NCBI RefSeq assembly: GCF_006440735.1
Contig: NZ_VFUA01000071.1
Span: forward strand, 1 to 34,963
From: Mesorhizobium sp. B2-7-1
GTDB lineage: Bacteria; Pseudomonadota; Alphaproteobacteria; Rhizobiales; Rhizobiaceae
Direction of reading: 5' to 3'
DNA length: 34,963 nt
In this document: one piece after another, positions 1-7,220 of the stretch
Layout: each line of letters starts with the position of its first letter
Numbering within the stretch: the first letter of the stretch is position 1
The notes under the pieces: generated by a model
What the model saw: only the letters and a program-made list of their open reading frames with translations
What the model was told of the DNA's origin: nothing
Databases searched by the model: none
Position numbers and translations under genes: made by a program

Positions 1-302
1 GCAGCAAACAGGCGGCCCCCGGCAAGGCCGACACGCTGGCCGATCTCGGCCTCACTGTCACCAAATCGGACAACGGCAAGGGCCTGGTGGTCACCGACGT
101 CGATCCTGACAGTGACGCGGCCGACCGCGGCGTTCAGCCCGGCGACGTCATCACCACCATCAATTCGGCTAAGGTGAACAGCACCGATGACGTCAACAAG
201 GCGATGGCTGACGCCGTGAAGTCCGGGCGCAAGGCAGTGCTGATGCAGATCACCCGCGACGACTCGAACCGCTTTGTCGCGGTGCCTGTTAACCAGGGCT
301 GA
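1..302 (+). CDS. DegP/HtrA-type periplasmic serine protease, C-terminal end (5' partial)
   Basis: The reading frame is open from the left edge and stops at 300-302, so only about 100 C-terminal residues are present. They contain a PDZ domain: a strand reading GKGLVVTDVDPDSDAADRG, then VQPGDVITTINSAKV, and a closing strand ending in VLMQITR. This is the layout of the last PDZ domain of Do-family (DegP/HtrA/MucD) envelope proteases. In that family the PDZ domains bind exposed C-termini of misfolded periplasmic proteins and control the trypsin-like domain, which here lies outside the window. The C-terminal position and short tail VPVNQG fit PDZ2. Family assignment is good; which DegP paralogue it is cannot be told. 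Confidence 0.85.
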   Translation, partial: SKQAAPGKADTLADLGLTVTKSDNGKGLVVTDVDPDSDAADRGVQPGDVITTINSAKVNSTDDVNKAMADAVKSGRKAVLMQITRDDSNRFVAVPVNQG

Positions 303-638
303 CCTGCTCTGAACTACATTCGGTTTGAGCCTGTTTGACTTTCCAGTGCGTCGGTTTCACATCTTGAGCCGCCGCGCTGGAAAGATGGCTTGCTGATGGA
401 CAGAAGGCCAGGCGAGACCCGCGGTCCAGTTCTGCATCGGCTTTCTCCCCTTGCTGGGAACCGCTGTTCTTGCCCGGGAAATTGGCAGTCCGGCTCCGGA
501 CATATTCTCGCCGGCGTGAGCAGCGGGAGGCCTTGAGCTTTCATCCGTGACGGCATGCCACGCGCTTGGCCAAATTCCTTTCCGCATCAGATCAAATGGC
601 GACCGACTGCGACCAATGACAGAAAAGGCACCTCCGGC
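303..638. other. intergenic region upstream of the debranching enzyme
   Basis: This stretch of about 336 bases between the protease and the glucosidase shows no convincing gene. The open frames crossing it have no recognisable domain. The only structure noticed is a short perfect inverted repeat, GTCCGG-CT-CCGGAC, at 488-501. The promoter of the downstream gene should lie here, but no clear -35/-10 pair was found. Confidence 0.4.
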
Positions 639-2816
639 ATGACGCTTGAAATTGCGATCGGACCGCCGCGCTTGGCAATCAACGATGGCCTCAGCTTCCT
701 GGTTACAGATCAGGATGGCCAAATCACCTGGCCAACTCACCAAGGTCTATACGCCTCCGATACACGCCTCATGTCCAGTTGGCAGATCTATGCGAATGGA
801 GAACCCTGGGATCTGCTCAACTCCGGGAACATCGCCCACTTCGCCGCCAAGGTCTATCTCGTAAACCGGCTCTTCGAGACCGAAACCGGTCCGGTAGAGG
901 CCGGCAATCTGGGGTTGATCATCGGTCGCGCCCTGGGTCACGGAGGGCTGCATGAGGATTTTGACCTGGTGAACCACGGGGCGGAGGCGGTTGAATTCAA
1001 TCTGGAGGTCGGCATCCGTTGTGACTTCGCCGACCTCTTCGAAGTGAAGGCCGACTCAGTTGTTCGCCGTGGTCGTATCACCACGAAATGGACGCCTGGA
1101 AGCGCGCGCCTTCGCACGTCGTACGTCAATCGGGATTTCAGGCGGGCCATCACCATAACGGTAGACAGAACACCCACAAAACCTGTCTATGCGAATGGGA
1201 GGATATCGTTCGACATCAGGCTCGATCCCGGCGCTGGCTGGCACGCCTGCCTGCTCTACGACTTCGAACAGGGCCAAAAGACGTCTCGGGCCTCACGCGT
1301 CTGCGTCGACGACTGCTTGAGTTCGAAGGCCGCAAAACGGGTCTCCGCCTGGCGCAGCATGGTATGCAAGCTCAGCACCCCGAATGGCGAATTCCAGCAG
1401 CTCTACAATCAGGCGATCGAAGATATGGCGGCACTTCGACTGCCGATCGAAGGTACGGACCAGCTCGAGTATGTTCCGGCCGCCGGTTTGCCTTGGTTCA
1501 TCGGGCTGTTCGGCCGCGACAGTCTGATTGTCTCGCTCCAGAATTCCTTGATCTATCCTGATTTCGCGCGAGGCGCCCTCGATGTCCTTGCTCGGTTTCA
1601 AGCCACCTCACATGATGACTATCGCGACGCCGAGCCCGGAAAGATCATGCACGAGCTTCGTACAGGCGAACTCGCTCATTTCAATCTCATTCCGCATACG
1701 CCCTACTATGGCACCGCCGATGCGACGCCCCTCTATTTGATCGCGCTGCACAACGCTTGGCGCTGCACCGGAGACGCAAGTTTGATCGAGCGGCACATCG
1801 ACACCGCCGAGAAGTGCCTGGACTGGATCGATCGCTATGGCGATCGCGACGGTGACGGGTTCCAGGAATACGAAACGCGCTCAAACGCAGGCTATGAGAA
1901 CCAGAGCTGGAAGGACGCCGACGACGCCGTCGTTTATCCCGACGGCACACCGGTCAAGGGACCGAAGGCCCTTTGCGAGTTGCAGGGCTATGTCTACGAC
2001 GCCTGGCAGCGAATGGCGGAAATCTACGACGCCAGAGGCGACGGTGATCGTGCCGGGCAACTTAGGGCCAAGGCCAAAACGTTGTTCGAGCGGTTCAACG
2101 ACGTGTTCTGGGATCAGGCGTCAGGCTTCTATGCGCTTGCGTTGGATGGGAACAAGAAACCGGTTCTGAGCGTCGCTTCCAACCCTGGCCATTGTCTTTG
2201 GTCCGGTATTGTCGCACCCGAGCGAGCCAACAGCGTGGTGAAGAGGCTCATGATGCCCGACATGTGGAGCGGCTGGGGCATTCGGACACTCTCGGCCGAT
2301 CATCGAGCCTACAATCCGCATTCGTATCAAAGAGGCTCCGTCTGGCCCCATGACAATGGTCTGATCGCGCTCGGGTTTCGGCGCTATGGATTCTTCAAAG
2401 AAGCTGCTTGTATCGCCGGAGATGTGAGCGGTGCGGCGAGCTACTTCATGCAGCATCGCATGCCCGAACTCTACGCCGGGTCGGCGCGGACGCCTACGAC
2501 TTTTCCAGTGCAGTACAAGCGGGCAAACGTTCCGCAGGCATGGGCTGCGGGCTCATGCTTTTCCTTTTTGCAGGCGATCGTTGGGATGCGAGCAGACGCG
2601 CCCAACGGCAAGTTATACATCGACCCGAAGCTGCCCGATTGGATGCCGGAGATGACCTTAACGGACCTGCGCCTGGGCGAGAATCTCCTCCACCTTCGGT
2701 TCTGGCGTACTGGCCCTGCCACGCATTGGGAAGTGTGCGGAGGAGATGCTTCCCTGGTAGAAACGTACAATTGCGCGACAGGCCCCAACTTATCTGAAGC
2801 CTGCCGTGGCACCTAA
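639..2816 (+). CDS. amylo-alpha-1,6-glucosidase / glycogen-debranching-type glycoside hydrolase
   Basis: The frame is open from 555, but the ATG at 639 (MTLEIAIGPPRLAINDG) is preferred because the family's conserved N-terminal beta domain begins here, giving 725 residues. Residues about 10-200 match the GDE_N_bis-type domain (FLVTDQDGQITWPTHQGLY, then the SDTRLMSSWQ segment). The rest forms an (alpha/alpha)6 barrel with AAGLPWFIGLFGRDSLI, PHTPYYGTADATPLYLI and QRGSVWPHDNGLIALG, typical of the bacterial amylo-alpha-1,6-glucosidase family. Members hydrolyse alpha-1,6 branch points in glycogen or related alpha-glucans and are usually cytoplasmic; no signal peptide is seen. Rhizobial homologues are often poorly characterised, so the real substrate (glycogen, trehalose-type glucans or other oligosaccharides) is uncertain. 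The gene stands alone here, without glg neighbours. Confidence 0.85.
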   Translation: MTLEIAIGPPRLAINDGLSFLVTDQDGQITWPTHQGLYASDTRLMSSWQIYANGEPWDLLNSGNIAHFAAKVYLVNRLFETETGPVEAGNLGLIIGRALGHGGLHEDFDLVNHGAEAVEFNLEVGIRCDFADLFEVKADSVVRRGRITTKWTPGSARLRTSYVNRDFRRAITITVDRTPTKPVYANGRISFDIRLDPGAGWHACLLYDFEQGQKTSRASRVCVDDCLSSKAAKRVSAWRSMVCKLSTPNGEFQQLYNQAIEDMAALRLPIEGTDQLEYVPAAGLPWFIGLFGRDSLIVSLQNSLIYPDFARGALDVLARFQATSHDDYRDAEPGKIMHELRTGELAHFNLIPHTPYYGTADATPLYLIALHNAWRCTGDASLIERHIDTAEKCLDWIDRYGDRDGDGFQEYETRSNAGYENQSWKDADDAVVYPDGTPVKGPKALCELQGYVYDAWQRMAEIYDARGDGDRAGQLRAKAKTLFERFNDVFWDQASGFYALALDGNKKPVLSVASNPGHCLWSGIVAPERANSVVKRLMMPDMWSGWGIRTLSADHRAYNPHSYQRGSVWPHDNGLIALGFRRYGFFKEAACIAGDVSGAASYFMQHRMPELYAGSARTPTTFPVQYKRANVPQAWAAGSCFSFLQAIVGMRADAPNGKLYIDPKLPDWMPEMTLTDLRLGENLLHLRFWRTGPATHWEVCGGDASLVETYNCATGPNLSEACRGT

Positions 2817-2898
2817 TGCATTGGCGCAAACCGTGCAGCAGTCATCCGAGCAGAACGGCGGCAGCGGAGTGCCTCCGATTGCACCGCGCGCCTGGATA

Positions 2899-3298
2899 TA
2901 GCCCGTTCCGAAGGTTCTTTTTCGTGGAGAAGTTCGCGGCCGGCCTGCTGTCGATGGTGTCAGGCATCCCAGGGGTATCTTCGCGCCGTCCCTTGCTGTC
3001 AGCGCCGGCTTTCGGAGCACGCTCGGCCTGATCCTCGGCACCGGCACCGGCCTAGCCGCCCTGCTTGGTATGGCCGGCTATTGCGCCGGCGTCGTGCAGG
3101 CGCCGATGACCGCCTTCGTTATCGTCCTGGAGATGACCGGCGACCACGACAACCTCATTGCGCTGATGTGCGCGGCGATGCTGGGTTTACGGGACTGCCC
3201 GCCTCATTTCGCACGAGCCACTCTATCATGCGATGTCCCGGGTGTTCATTGCCGAGGCAATCAGGAGGCGGCGGGCGGTATCGGGAGAGGCCGTCTAG
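2899..3298 (+). pseudogene. decayed C-terminal fragment of a ClC chloride channel
   Basis: Successive frames encode pieces of one ClC protein. First comes FVEKFAAGLLSMVSGIPG. After a frame change at about 2970 the signature IFAPSLAVSAGF follows, then GMAGYCAGVVQAPMTAFVI and VLEMTGDHDNLIALMCAAML. After a second frame change at about 3187 the tail reads RLISHEPLYHAMSRVFIAEA and ends at the TAG at 3296-3298. At least two frameshifts and the missing N-terminal two thirds make this a non-functional remnant. Its tail has no CBS domains, so it belongs to a different ClC subfamily from the intact channel at 7221-9065 and is not a recent copy of it. Confidence 0.8.
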
Positions 3299-3419
3299 GC
3301 TGTTTAGGGGCCTCAGAGCCGCCCTCCCAATCGGGTGGCTCGAAAAACCACACGGACAAGATGATGGCAACAGCCGCCGGCAACGCGATCAAGAGTGCGA
3401 TTTTCAGCGATTTGCTCAT
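3261..3419 (-). CDS. possible 52-residue single-pass membrane peptide
   Basis: A short frame starting at ATG 3419 encodes MSKSLKIALLIALPAAVAII followed by LSVWFFEPPDWEGGSEAPKQ and a proline-rich tail. That is one clean N-terminal hydrophobic helix with a short hydrophilic end. It overlaps the end of the ClC remnant by 38 bases and has only a weak ribosome binding site. The sensible membrane-helix composition is the only support; it could be a chance frame. Confidence 0.25.
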   Translation of the reverse strand: MSKSLKIALLIALPAAVAIILSVWFFEPPDWEGGSEAPKQPRRPLPIPPAAS

Positions 3420-3491
3420 GGCTGGAGCCCAGTCTAGACGCTCCGATTAGAGAGACTAACCAAAAGGGCGTTAAGCTTTTGAGCAGGGTGC

Positions 3492-4250
3492 TCACAACGC
3501 CCAACGAAACGCCCGCTGCAGCTCGGAAAGACCGTCTTTCTCATACCATCGTCCATGCGAGACGATGACGCGTTCCGGATCCCAGTCGAGCATCTGGCGA
3601 ACGGCCATGCGTAGCGCGGTGCGGCGCCCAAAGAAGCTCATTCGCATGTCGATAGGAGCTTTGCCGTCCGGATCCGCAGCGCCGGCAACCTTCACGAGAA
3701 TTCTGAGAAACCAGCTATGAATCCGACTTGGCTCAAAGTTCTCGATCAGGTCAGTCAGGATTAATGTTCTGGAACTCCGGTGAAACAATACAGCCTCCGT
3801 TAGCATATCGCCGCGCACCACCAGAAGGTCCACGTCGTCGGGCCAGGGCGAATGACGCCCCACCAGCAGTGTATCAACATCGATATGACGCTTCGCCCGA
3901 CGCGTGAGACCTCGTACAGCCAGAACCTTTGCAGCGGGGACCGCGGCTTTCCAGTCGGGTACCCACCAATAGTGCAGCGAATTCGGCGCAACCAGATAAC
4001 GAATTGGTCCCAATATCTCGATGGCTGACCGAAGCGCGGGGGAATACGCCACCGGCGAATGGAGGACCAATTCCCCACTTCGCAGCCGAACGATCGTCAT
4101 GCGCGTTGAGAAGGGGAATTTCAGCCAACCCAAACCGAACCTGATTTCAGATCCATCGACAATCCAGAGGTCGGACGCCACCGGCTTGAGAACGTTGATT
4201 GGCTCGTACAAGTCCAAAGCGGACCTACCGTTGGCGTGTCTGTGAAGCAT
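3492..4250 (-). CDS. DUF4336 domain-containing protein (copy 1)
   Basis: This 252-residue protein matches the DUF4336 family along its length: EPINVLKPVASDLWIVDG near the N-terminus, then FSTRMTIVRLRSGELVLHSP, LGPIRYLVAPNSLHYWWVPD, and a C-terminal VIVSHGRWYEKDG. DUF4336 proteins resemble the metallo-beta-lactamase fold but lack the HxHxDH metal site, and this copy also lacks it. No function is established. A paralogue well over half identical lies at 9781-10527. The gene is convergent with the ClC remnant, while the paralogue sits beside an intact ClC gene, so a DUF4336/ClC neighbourhood occurs twice in the window. The annotated ATG gives a short N-terminal extension (MLHRHANGRSALDL) before the conserved region; the true start could be slightly downstream. 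Confidence 0.75.
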   Translation of the reverse strand: MLHRHANGRSALDLYEPINVLKPVASDLWIVDGSEIRFGLGWLKFPFSTRMTIVRLRSGELVLHSPVAYSPALRSAIEILGPIRYLVAPNSLHYWWVPDWKAAVPAAKVLAVRGLTRRAKRHIDVDTLLVGRHSPWPDDVDLLVVRGDMLTEAVLFHRSSRTLILTDLIENFEPSRIHSWFLRILVKVAGAADPDGKAPIDMRMSFFGRRTALRMAVRQMLDWDPERVIVSHGRWYEKDGLSELQRAFRWAL

Positions 4251-4276
4251 GGCCTGGCTCAGCTCTCGTTGAAAAT

Positions 4277-4558
4277 CTAGTCACAGATGTCCGAGCGGAC
4301 AGCCACCACTGGCGCGCTGTCGTCGGTCGGAAAGCGCCCGCCTTTGCGCAACGCGAGCCATTGCCCAACCGCCAGCCGAATGAGCTCCAATCGATCCAGA
4401 TTCATCTCGGCAGCGATCGCCGAGAGATCGCTCTCAGTATCGGCATCAAACGACACGGAGCCAGACATGCGCAGCATCGCCGCGGCCTGGAGATCGGCCA
4501 GCCGCTGGTTCTCGCTTGAATCCCTTTCCCCTGCAGCCAAAGTGCTCCTCGCGATCAT
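4277..4558 (-). CDS. hypothetical 93-residue protein
   Basis: The start at ATG 4558 is chosen because it overlaps the stop of the preceding gene as TGATG (4560-4556), a typical translational-coupling junction. The product is MIARSTLAAGERDSS..., mostly helical and acidic in the middle, with MNLDRLELIRLAVGQWLALR near the C-terminus. No known domain was recognised. The helical region followed by a basic patch could be an interaction or small DNA-binding module, but nothing specific supports that. It is cotranscribed with the 90-residue gene upstream. Confidence 0.55.
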   Translation of the reverse strand: MIARSTLAAGERDSSENQRLADLQAAAMLRMSGSVSFDADTESDLSAIAAEMNLDRLELIRLAVGQWLALRKGGRFPTDDSAPVVAVRSDICD

Positions 4559-4830
4559 CAGTCGGGTTTTTGGCTGATCCCAGCCGTGTCGTAGTCCCTC
4601 AGCGCGACGATCCAGTTGTCCCTGATCGCCACCAGGACAAGACGCGATCCCTGCTGGTAGTATCTGGGCAGGCCTGCGGCTTGGTCGGCAACGACAGTCC
4701 CATCCAGCCTGCAAAGCTCACCACCAAGCAGCCAGTTCTGGTTATCTCGACCGCCGAGGACTGCGGTATAATCTTCGTCGCCTGGATAACCGATCAGGCC
4801 TATTTCTTCGTACTCTTCCAATCTGCGCAT
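4558..4830 (-). CDS. hypothetical 90-residue protein
   Basis: The frame is open further upstream, but ATG 4830 (MRRLEEYEEIGLIGYPGDED) is the first start that does not run into the terminator-like hairpins at 4887-4952. The product alternates short strands and turns (YTAVLGGRDNQNWLLGGELC, GSRLVLVAIRDNWIVALRDY), suggesting a small beta-rich soluble protein. No family was recognised. It ends in a TGATG overlap with the next gene, so the two are probably translated together. Confidence 0.5.
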   Translation of the reverse strand: MRRLEEYEEIGLIGYPGDEDYTAVLGGRDNQNWLLGGELCRLDGTVVADQAAGLPRYYQQGSRLVLVAIRDNWIVALRDYDTAGISQKPD

Positions 4831-4886
4831 CGTGATCGCCTGGATATGAACGCTGCGATATTGGGGCTGAGCTGGTGGTGAATGAA

Positions 4887-4952
4887 AACGGCCCGACACC
4901 ACCCCAGCCTGATGCCGGGCCGTTAGGAAGTGCCCGCGCAGCCGCACTTCCT
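4887..4952 (-). terminator. tandem hairpins, probable terminator
   Basis: Two perfect 9-bp inverted repeats lie end to end just after the stop of the zinc-ribbon gene. AGGAAGTGC (4925-4933) pairs with GCACTTCCT (4944-4952). AACGGCCCG (4887-4895) pairs with CGGGCCGTT (4916-4924). Read on the minus strand, the second stem runs into GTTTTC, which fits a rho-independent terminator separating the zinc-ribbon gene from the 90/93-residue pair. Confidence 0.6.
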
Positions 4953-4957
4953 TGAAC

Positions 4958-5242
4958 CTAGCTGTGCGCACCGGAGCGGTCGTCTCGGTGCAGCGTTTCG
5001 TTTGCGCAGTCGACCAGAGGAATCGTGGAACCCGCCTGCCTAGCTCGCGACAACCACACAGCACGGTTTTCCTGCGACAGCCCTCTCATCGCGGAGCGCG
5101 CCGCGGAAGTAATCTCAAACGCCCCGCAAGATGCACATTGGAATTCGACCTTGCGAGACGTGAGCTCGGCCTCCAGGGCCATCCCGGCACAGACCGGGCA
5201 GGTGGACGGAAAGTACCGCCTTTCGAACGACAGCACGTTCAT
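4958..5242 (-). CDS. small zinc-ribbon-type hypothetical protein
   Basis: ATG 5242 is chosen because AGGGAG lies 9 bases upstream of it on the minus strand; the frame is open earlier but without homology. The 94-residue product begins MNVLSFERRYFPSTCPVCAG and has a second CxxC in VEFQCASCGAFEI, a spacing typical of a small treble-clef or zinc-ribbon fold. The C-terminal half is helical (MRGLSQENRAVWLSRARQAG). The likely role is nucleic-acid or protein binding, but no family was recognised. Tandem hairpins follow it directly, so it appears to be a separate transcription unit from the genes downstream. Confidence 0.55.
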   Translation of the reverse strand: MNVLSFERRYFPSTCPVCAGMALEAELTSRKVEFQCASCGAFEITSAARSAMRGLSQENRAVWLSRARQAGSTIPLVDCANETLHRDDRSGAHS

Positions 5243-5389
5243 GGCGCTGGGCTCCCTGTCTGCGGGAGGGCAGCAGTCGGTCGGCCACAGGGCCAACCAA
5301 AGCCGCTCCGACGATACGCTAGTGACGCCGACTGCCAATGGTCACAGAGTGAGTGCATTCGGTTCCCTTCTGATGGTATTACCGACTGG

Positions 5390-6175
5390 CTAGCCTCTTG
5401 TCTTTGGCGCAACGTTTCTGCGGGTGGCGACTTCGATTTGCTTTGCTTCGACTTCGAGCCGATCGGGCGCGGCGGACCCCATCAAAGCGTAAGCCGTGCC
5501 CCCCGATTGCCAGTAGACCGTCGGCACCCGACCGTCAGTGGCGGGGGTTGGAGGAACGGCATCCTCGCCGTTCATCGGAGCCGCGACGAGCGTGATCCGG
5601 CCGACGCTGGGGGTGTCGGCTGTCACGACAAGGCTCTGCTGCCCGTTCCAGGGCTGCACCTGGACGTCCTTCACCACCCACACCGACGGCAAGGTCGGCA
5701 TGCTGACGTTGACTGCACCGACCAGCCGTTCAATTTTGTCCTGCTTCGGCTCGTTGCCCCTGTCAGGGCCTGCATTGAGCTGCGCAACTTTCAAGGCGTC
5801 TCTCGCGGCCAGGATGAAGCTTTCATCAGCCGTCTTGCCGCCCTGGCGAAGCGGTACGGTCAGTGAGTTTGCCGACCACCCGACTGCAATGAGAGCGGCA
5901 GCGGCGACCTGCAGTTTGAGGACAGCTACCAGCTTCTTTCGACGGAACACCCGCTCCAACTGCCTTGCCTTTTCCAGACTCGCGCGCGGCGGAAAAGTTC
6001 GCTGCGGTTGAGCATTGCGCAAAGCCTCCATGCGCTGCGCATGTGCAAACACCTCGGCCGCACGTTCCGGCTCCAGCGCAAGCCGCGCTTGCAGGTCGGA
6101 TCGCTGCGACGGCGAGAGCTCGCCGTCGAGGAACCGGTTGATCTCCTCGTCTGAAATCCGGCTATTGGGCCACAT
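5390..6175 (-). CDS. membrane-anchored anti-sigma factor (partner of the adjacent ECF sigma)
   Basis: The ATG at 6175 is preferred over the TTG at 6190 because GGGAGG lies 5 bases upstream of it on the minus strand. The 261-residue product starts with a helical cytoplasmic domain (ISDEEINRFLDGELSPSQRS), typical of the anti-sigma domain. It has one transmembrane helix at residues about 82-101 (LVAVLKLQVAAAALIAVGWS), then a periplasmic domain of about 155 residues. The zinc-binding HxxxCxxC of ZAS-type anti-sigmas is absent. The start overlaps the sigma gene's stop by 14 bases, so the pair is translationally coupled. By family analogy it sequesters the sigma factor until an envelope signal causes release; that signal cannot be read from the sequence. 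Confidence 0.8.
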   Translation of the reverse strand: MWPNSRISDEEINRFLDGELSPSQRSDLQARLALEPERAAEVFAHAQRMEALRNAQPQRTFPPRASLEKARQLERVFRRKKLVAVLKLQVAAAALIAVGWSANSLTVPLRQGGKTADESFILAARDALKVAQLNAGPDRGNEPKQDKIERLVGAVNVSMPTLPSVWVVKDVQVQPWNGQQSLVVTADTPSVGRITLVAAPMNGEDAVPPTPATDGRVPTVYWQSGGTAYALMGSAAPDRLEVEAKQIEVATRRNVAPKTRG

Positions 6176-6707
6176 CACGGCCTCCCACAACTCTCAACGG
6201 ACCCGATGCCTGGCCGCTTGCTTTCTCCACGCTGTGTTTCAGCGCGGAGCGGGCTCGGCTCAAGCGCGACATGACCGTCCCAGCGGGCACTCCCAGCAAC
6301 TCGGCGGCTTCCGAATAAGTGAAACCCAACACGCCAACCAGATGAAGAACTTCCGCCTGTTCCGCCGGCATGCCAGAGAGCGCCTTTTCCACGTCGGCAA
6401 GTTCGGCACAATGCTCCTGCGTTGGCGGCGACGTTCTATCGGACAGGTCAGCGTAAGAGGCAAGGCGCTGACGGTCGGCCGCCATGCGGCTTGCGCTGGA
6501 CAAAAAAGTATTCCGGACGATAGCGATCAGCCAGGGTAACAGCGGACGCGAAGTATCGTAGGACTTGGCCAAAGACAAGGCGCGGACGAGCGCCTCCTGG
6601 ACTAGGTCGTCAGCATCCGAGTCATCACGCGTGAGCACCCGCGCATAACGCCATAAATCTTCCAGATAAGGTGTGACGTCGAAGTTCGCGCTCATACCAT
6701 TCTGCAT
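6162..6707 (-). CDS. ECF-family RNA polymerase sigma factor
   Basis: This 181-residue protein has the two-domain ECF layout. Region 2 is at residues about 10-75 (DLWRYARVLTRDDSDADDLV, LLPWLIAIVRNTFLS). Region 4 lies near the C-terminus with a helix-turn-helix (GFTYSEAAELLGVPAGTVMS). No extra C-terminal domain is present. The gene is directly upstream of, and overlaps, a membrane anti-sigma gene, the usual arrangement of autoregulated ECF operons. A second in-frame ATG at 6695 (MSANFD) is an alternative start; neither has a strong ribosome binding site. A long perfect hairpin (6725-6756) lies 17 bases before the start and may affect expression. Target genes are unknown. Confidence 0.88.
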   Translation of the reverse strand: MQNGMSANFDVTPYLEDLWRYARVLTRDDSDADDLVQEALVRALSLAKSYDTSRPLLPWLIAIVRNTFLSSASRMAADRQRLASYADLSDRTSPPTQEHCAELADVEKALSGMPAEQAEVLHLVGVLGFTYSEAAELLGVPAGTVMSRLSRARSALKHSVEKASGQASGPLRVVGGRDVAQ

Positions 6708-6724
6708 AGCCTCGGCTTGGGATC

Positions 6725-6756
6725 GGCCCAGCGGTCAGGGACGCAACCGCTGGGCC
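6725..6756 (-). other. perfect 11-bp hairpin in the sigma-gene leader
   Basis: GGCCCAGCGGT (6725-6735) and ACCGCTGGGCC (6746-6756) form a perfect 11-bp stem with a 10-base loop, just upstream of the ECF sigma start on the minus strand. No T-run follows, so it does not look like a simple terminator. It could be a leader structure or a protein binding site. Confidence 0.5.
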
Positions 6757-6970
6757 AGATGGGAGCGCTTTCCTCGCGAAGTGCAGGCGTCGAATAGCCA
6801 TGTGTCATCAATGCCTGCTTCGGTCCTGGTTCCGACAGCGGCCTCTGGAGGCAACCCGCCACAGTCGAAGCTCACCCTCAACGCTGCATCTACCGATCTA
6901 TTCCGGAAACTATTCCATCGCCGTGGGAAATTTCTTCCGGTTGCGGAGTTGGTCGAACTGGCAATCAGAT

Positions 6971-7144
6971 TCAGGAAGGCACGATCTTGCTAAGGCGCTG
7001 GGGCGCATCGAGCTGTTGTACAGTAGGAAAGAGCCTTCGTTGGTTGTTCTTGCGTGTCGGCCACGGTCCCCATGCGGCGGTTTCCCAGTAGTTCTCTTCC
7101 GCCAAAGGCTTTTCCTCGTCCGCCGGCGGCGTTTCTTCGGTCAT
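6971..7144 (-). CDS. hypothetical 57-residue acidic small protein
   Basis: ATG 7144 has GAAGGGA about 6 bases upstream on the minus strand, a good ribosome binding site. The product MTEETPPADEEKPLAEENYW is strongly acidic at the N-terminus and basic at the C-terminus (PTRKNNQRRLF), has no membrane helix or signal peptide, and contains an aromatic patch (YWETAAWGPW). It starts 76 bases after the ClC stop on the same strand, so it may be cotranscribed with the channel gene. No family was recognised. Confidence 0.45.
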   Translation of the reverse strand: MTEETPPADEEKPLAEENYWETAAWGPWPTRKNNQRRLFPTVQQLDAPQRLSKIVPS

Positions 7145-7220
7145 GGAATGTCCCTTCTCTTTCTTCCACCGCCCGTCGTGTCGAGGGTGCTCAAGATCGC
7201 TTGCTCGCTCGGGCCTACTG

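Noticed and set aside
3070..3450. 126-residue plus-strand frame
   Set aside because: Its first half is one frame of the ClC remnant and the rest has no homology. It is counted within the pseudogene.
4952..5866. 304-residue plus-strand frame
   Set aside because: It runs antisense to the zinc-ribbon gene and the anti-sigma gene, both better supported by start sites and domain features.
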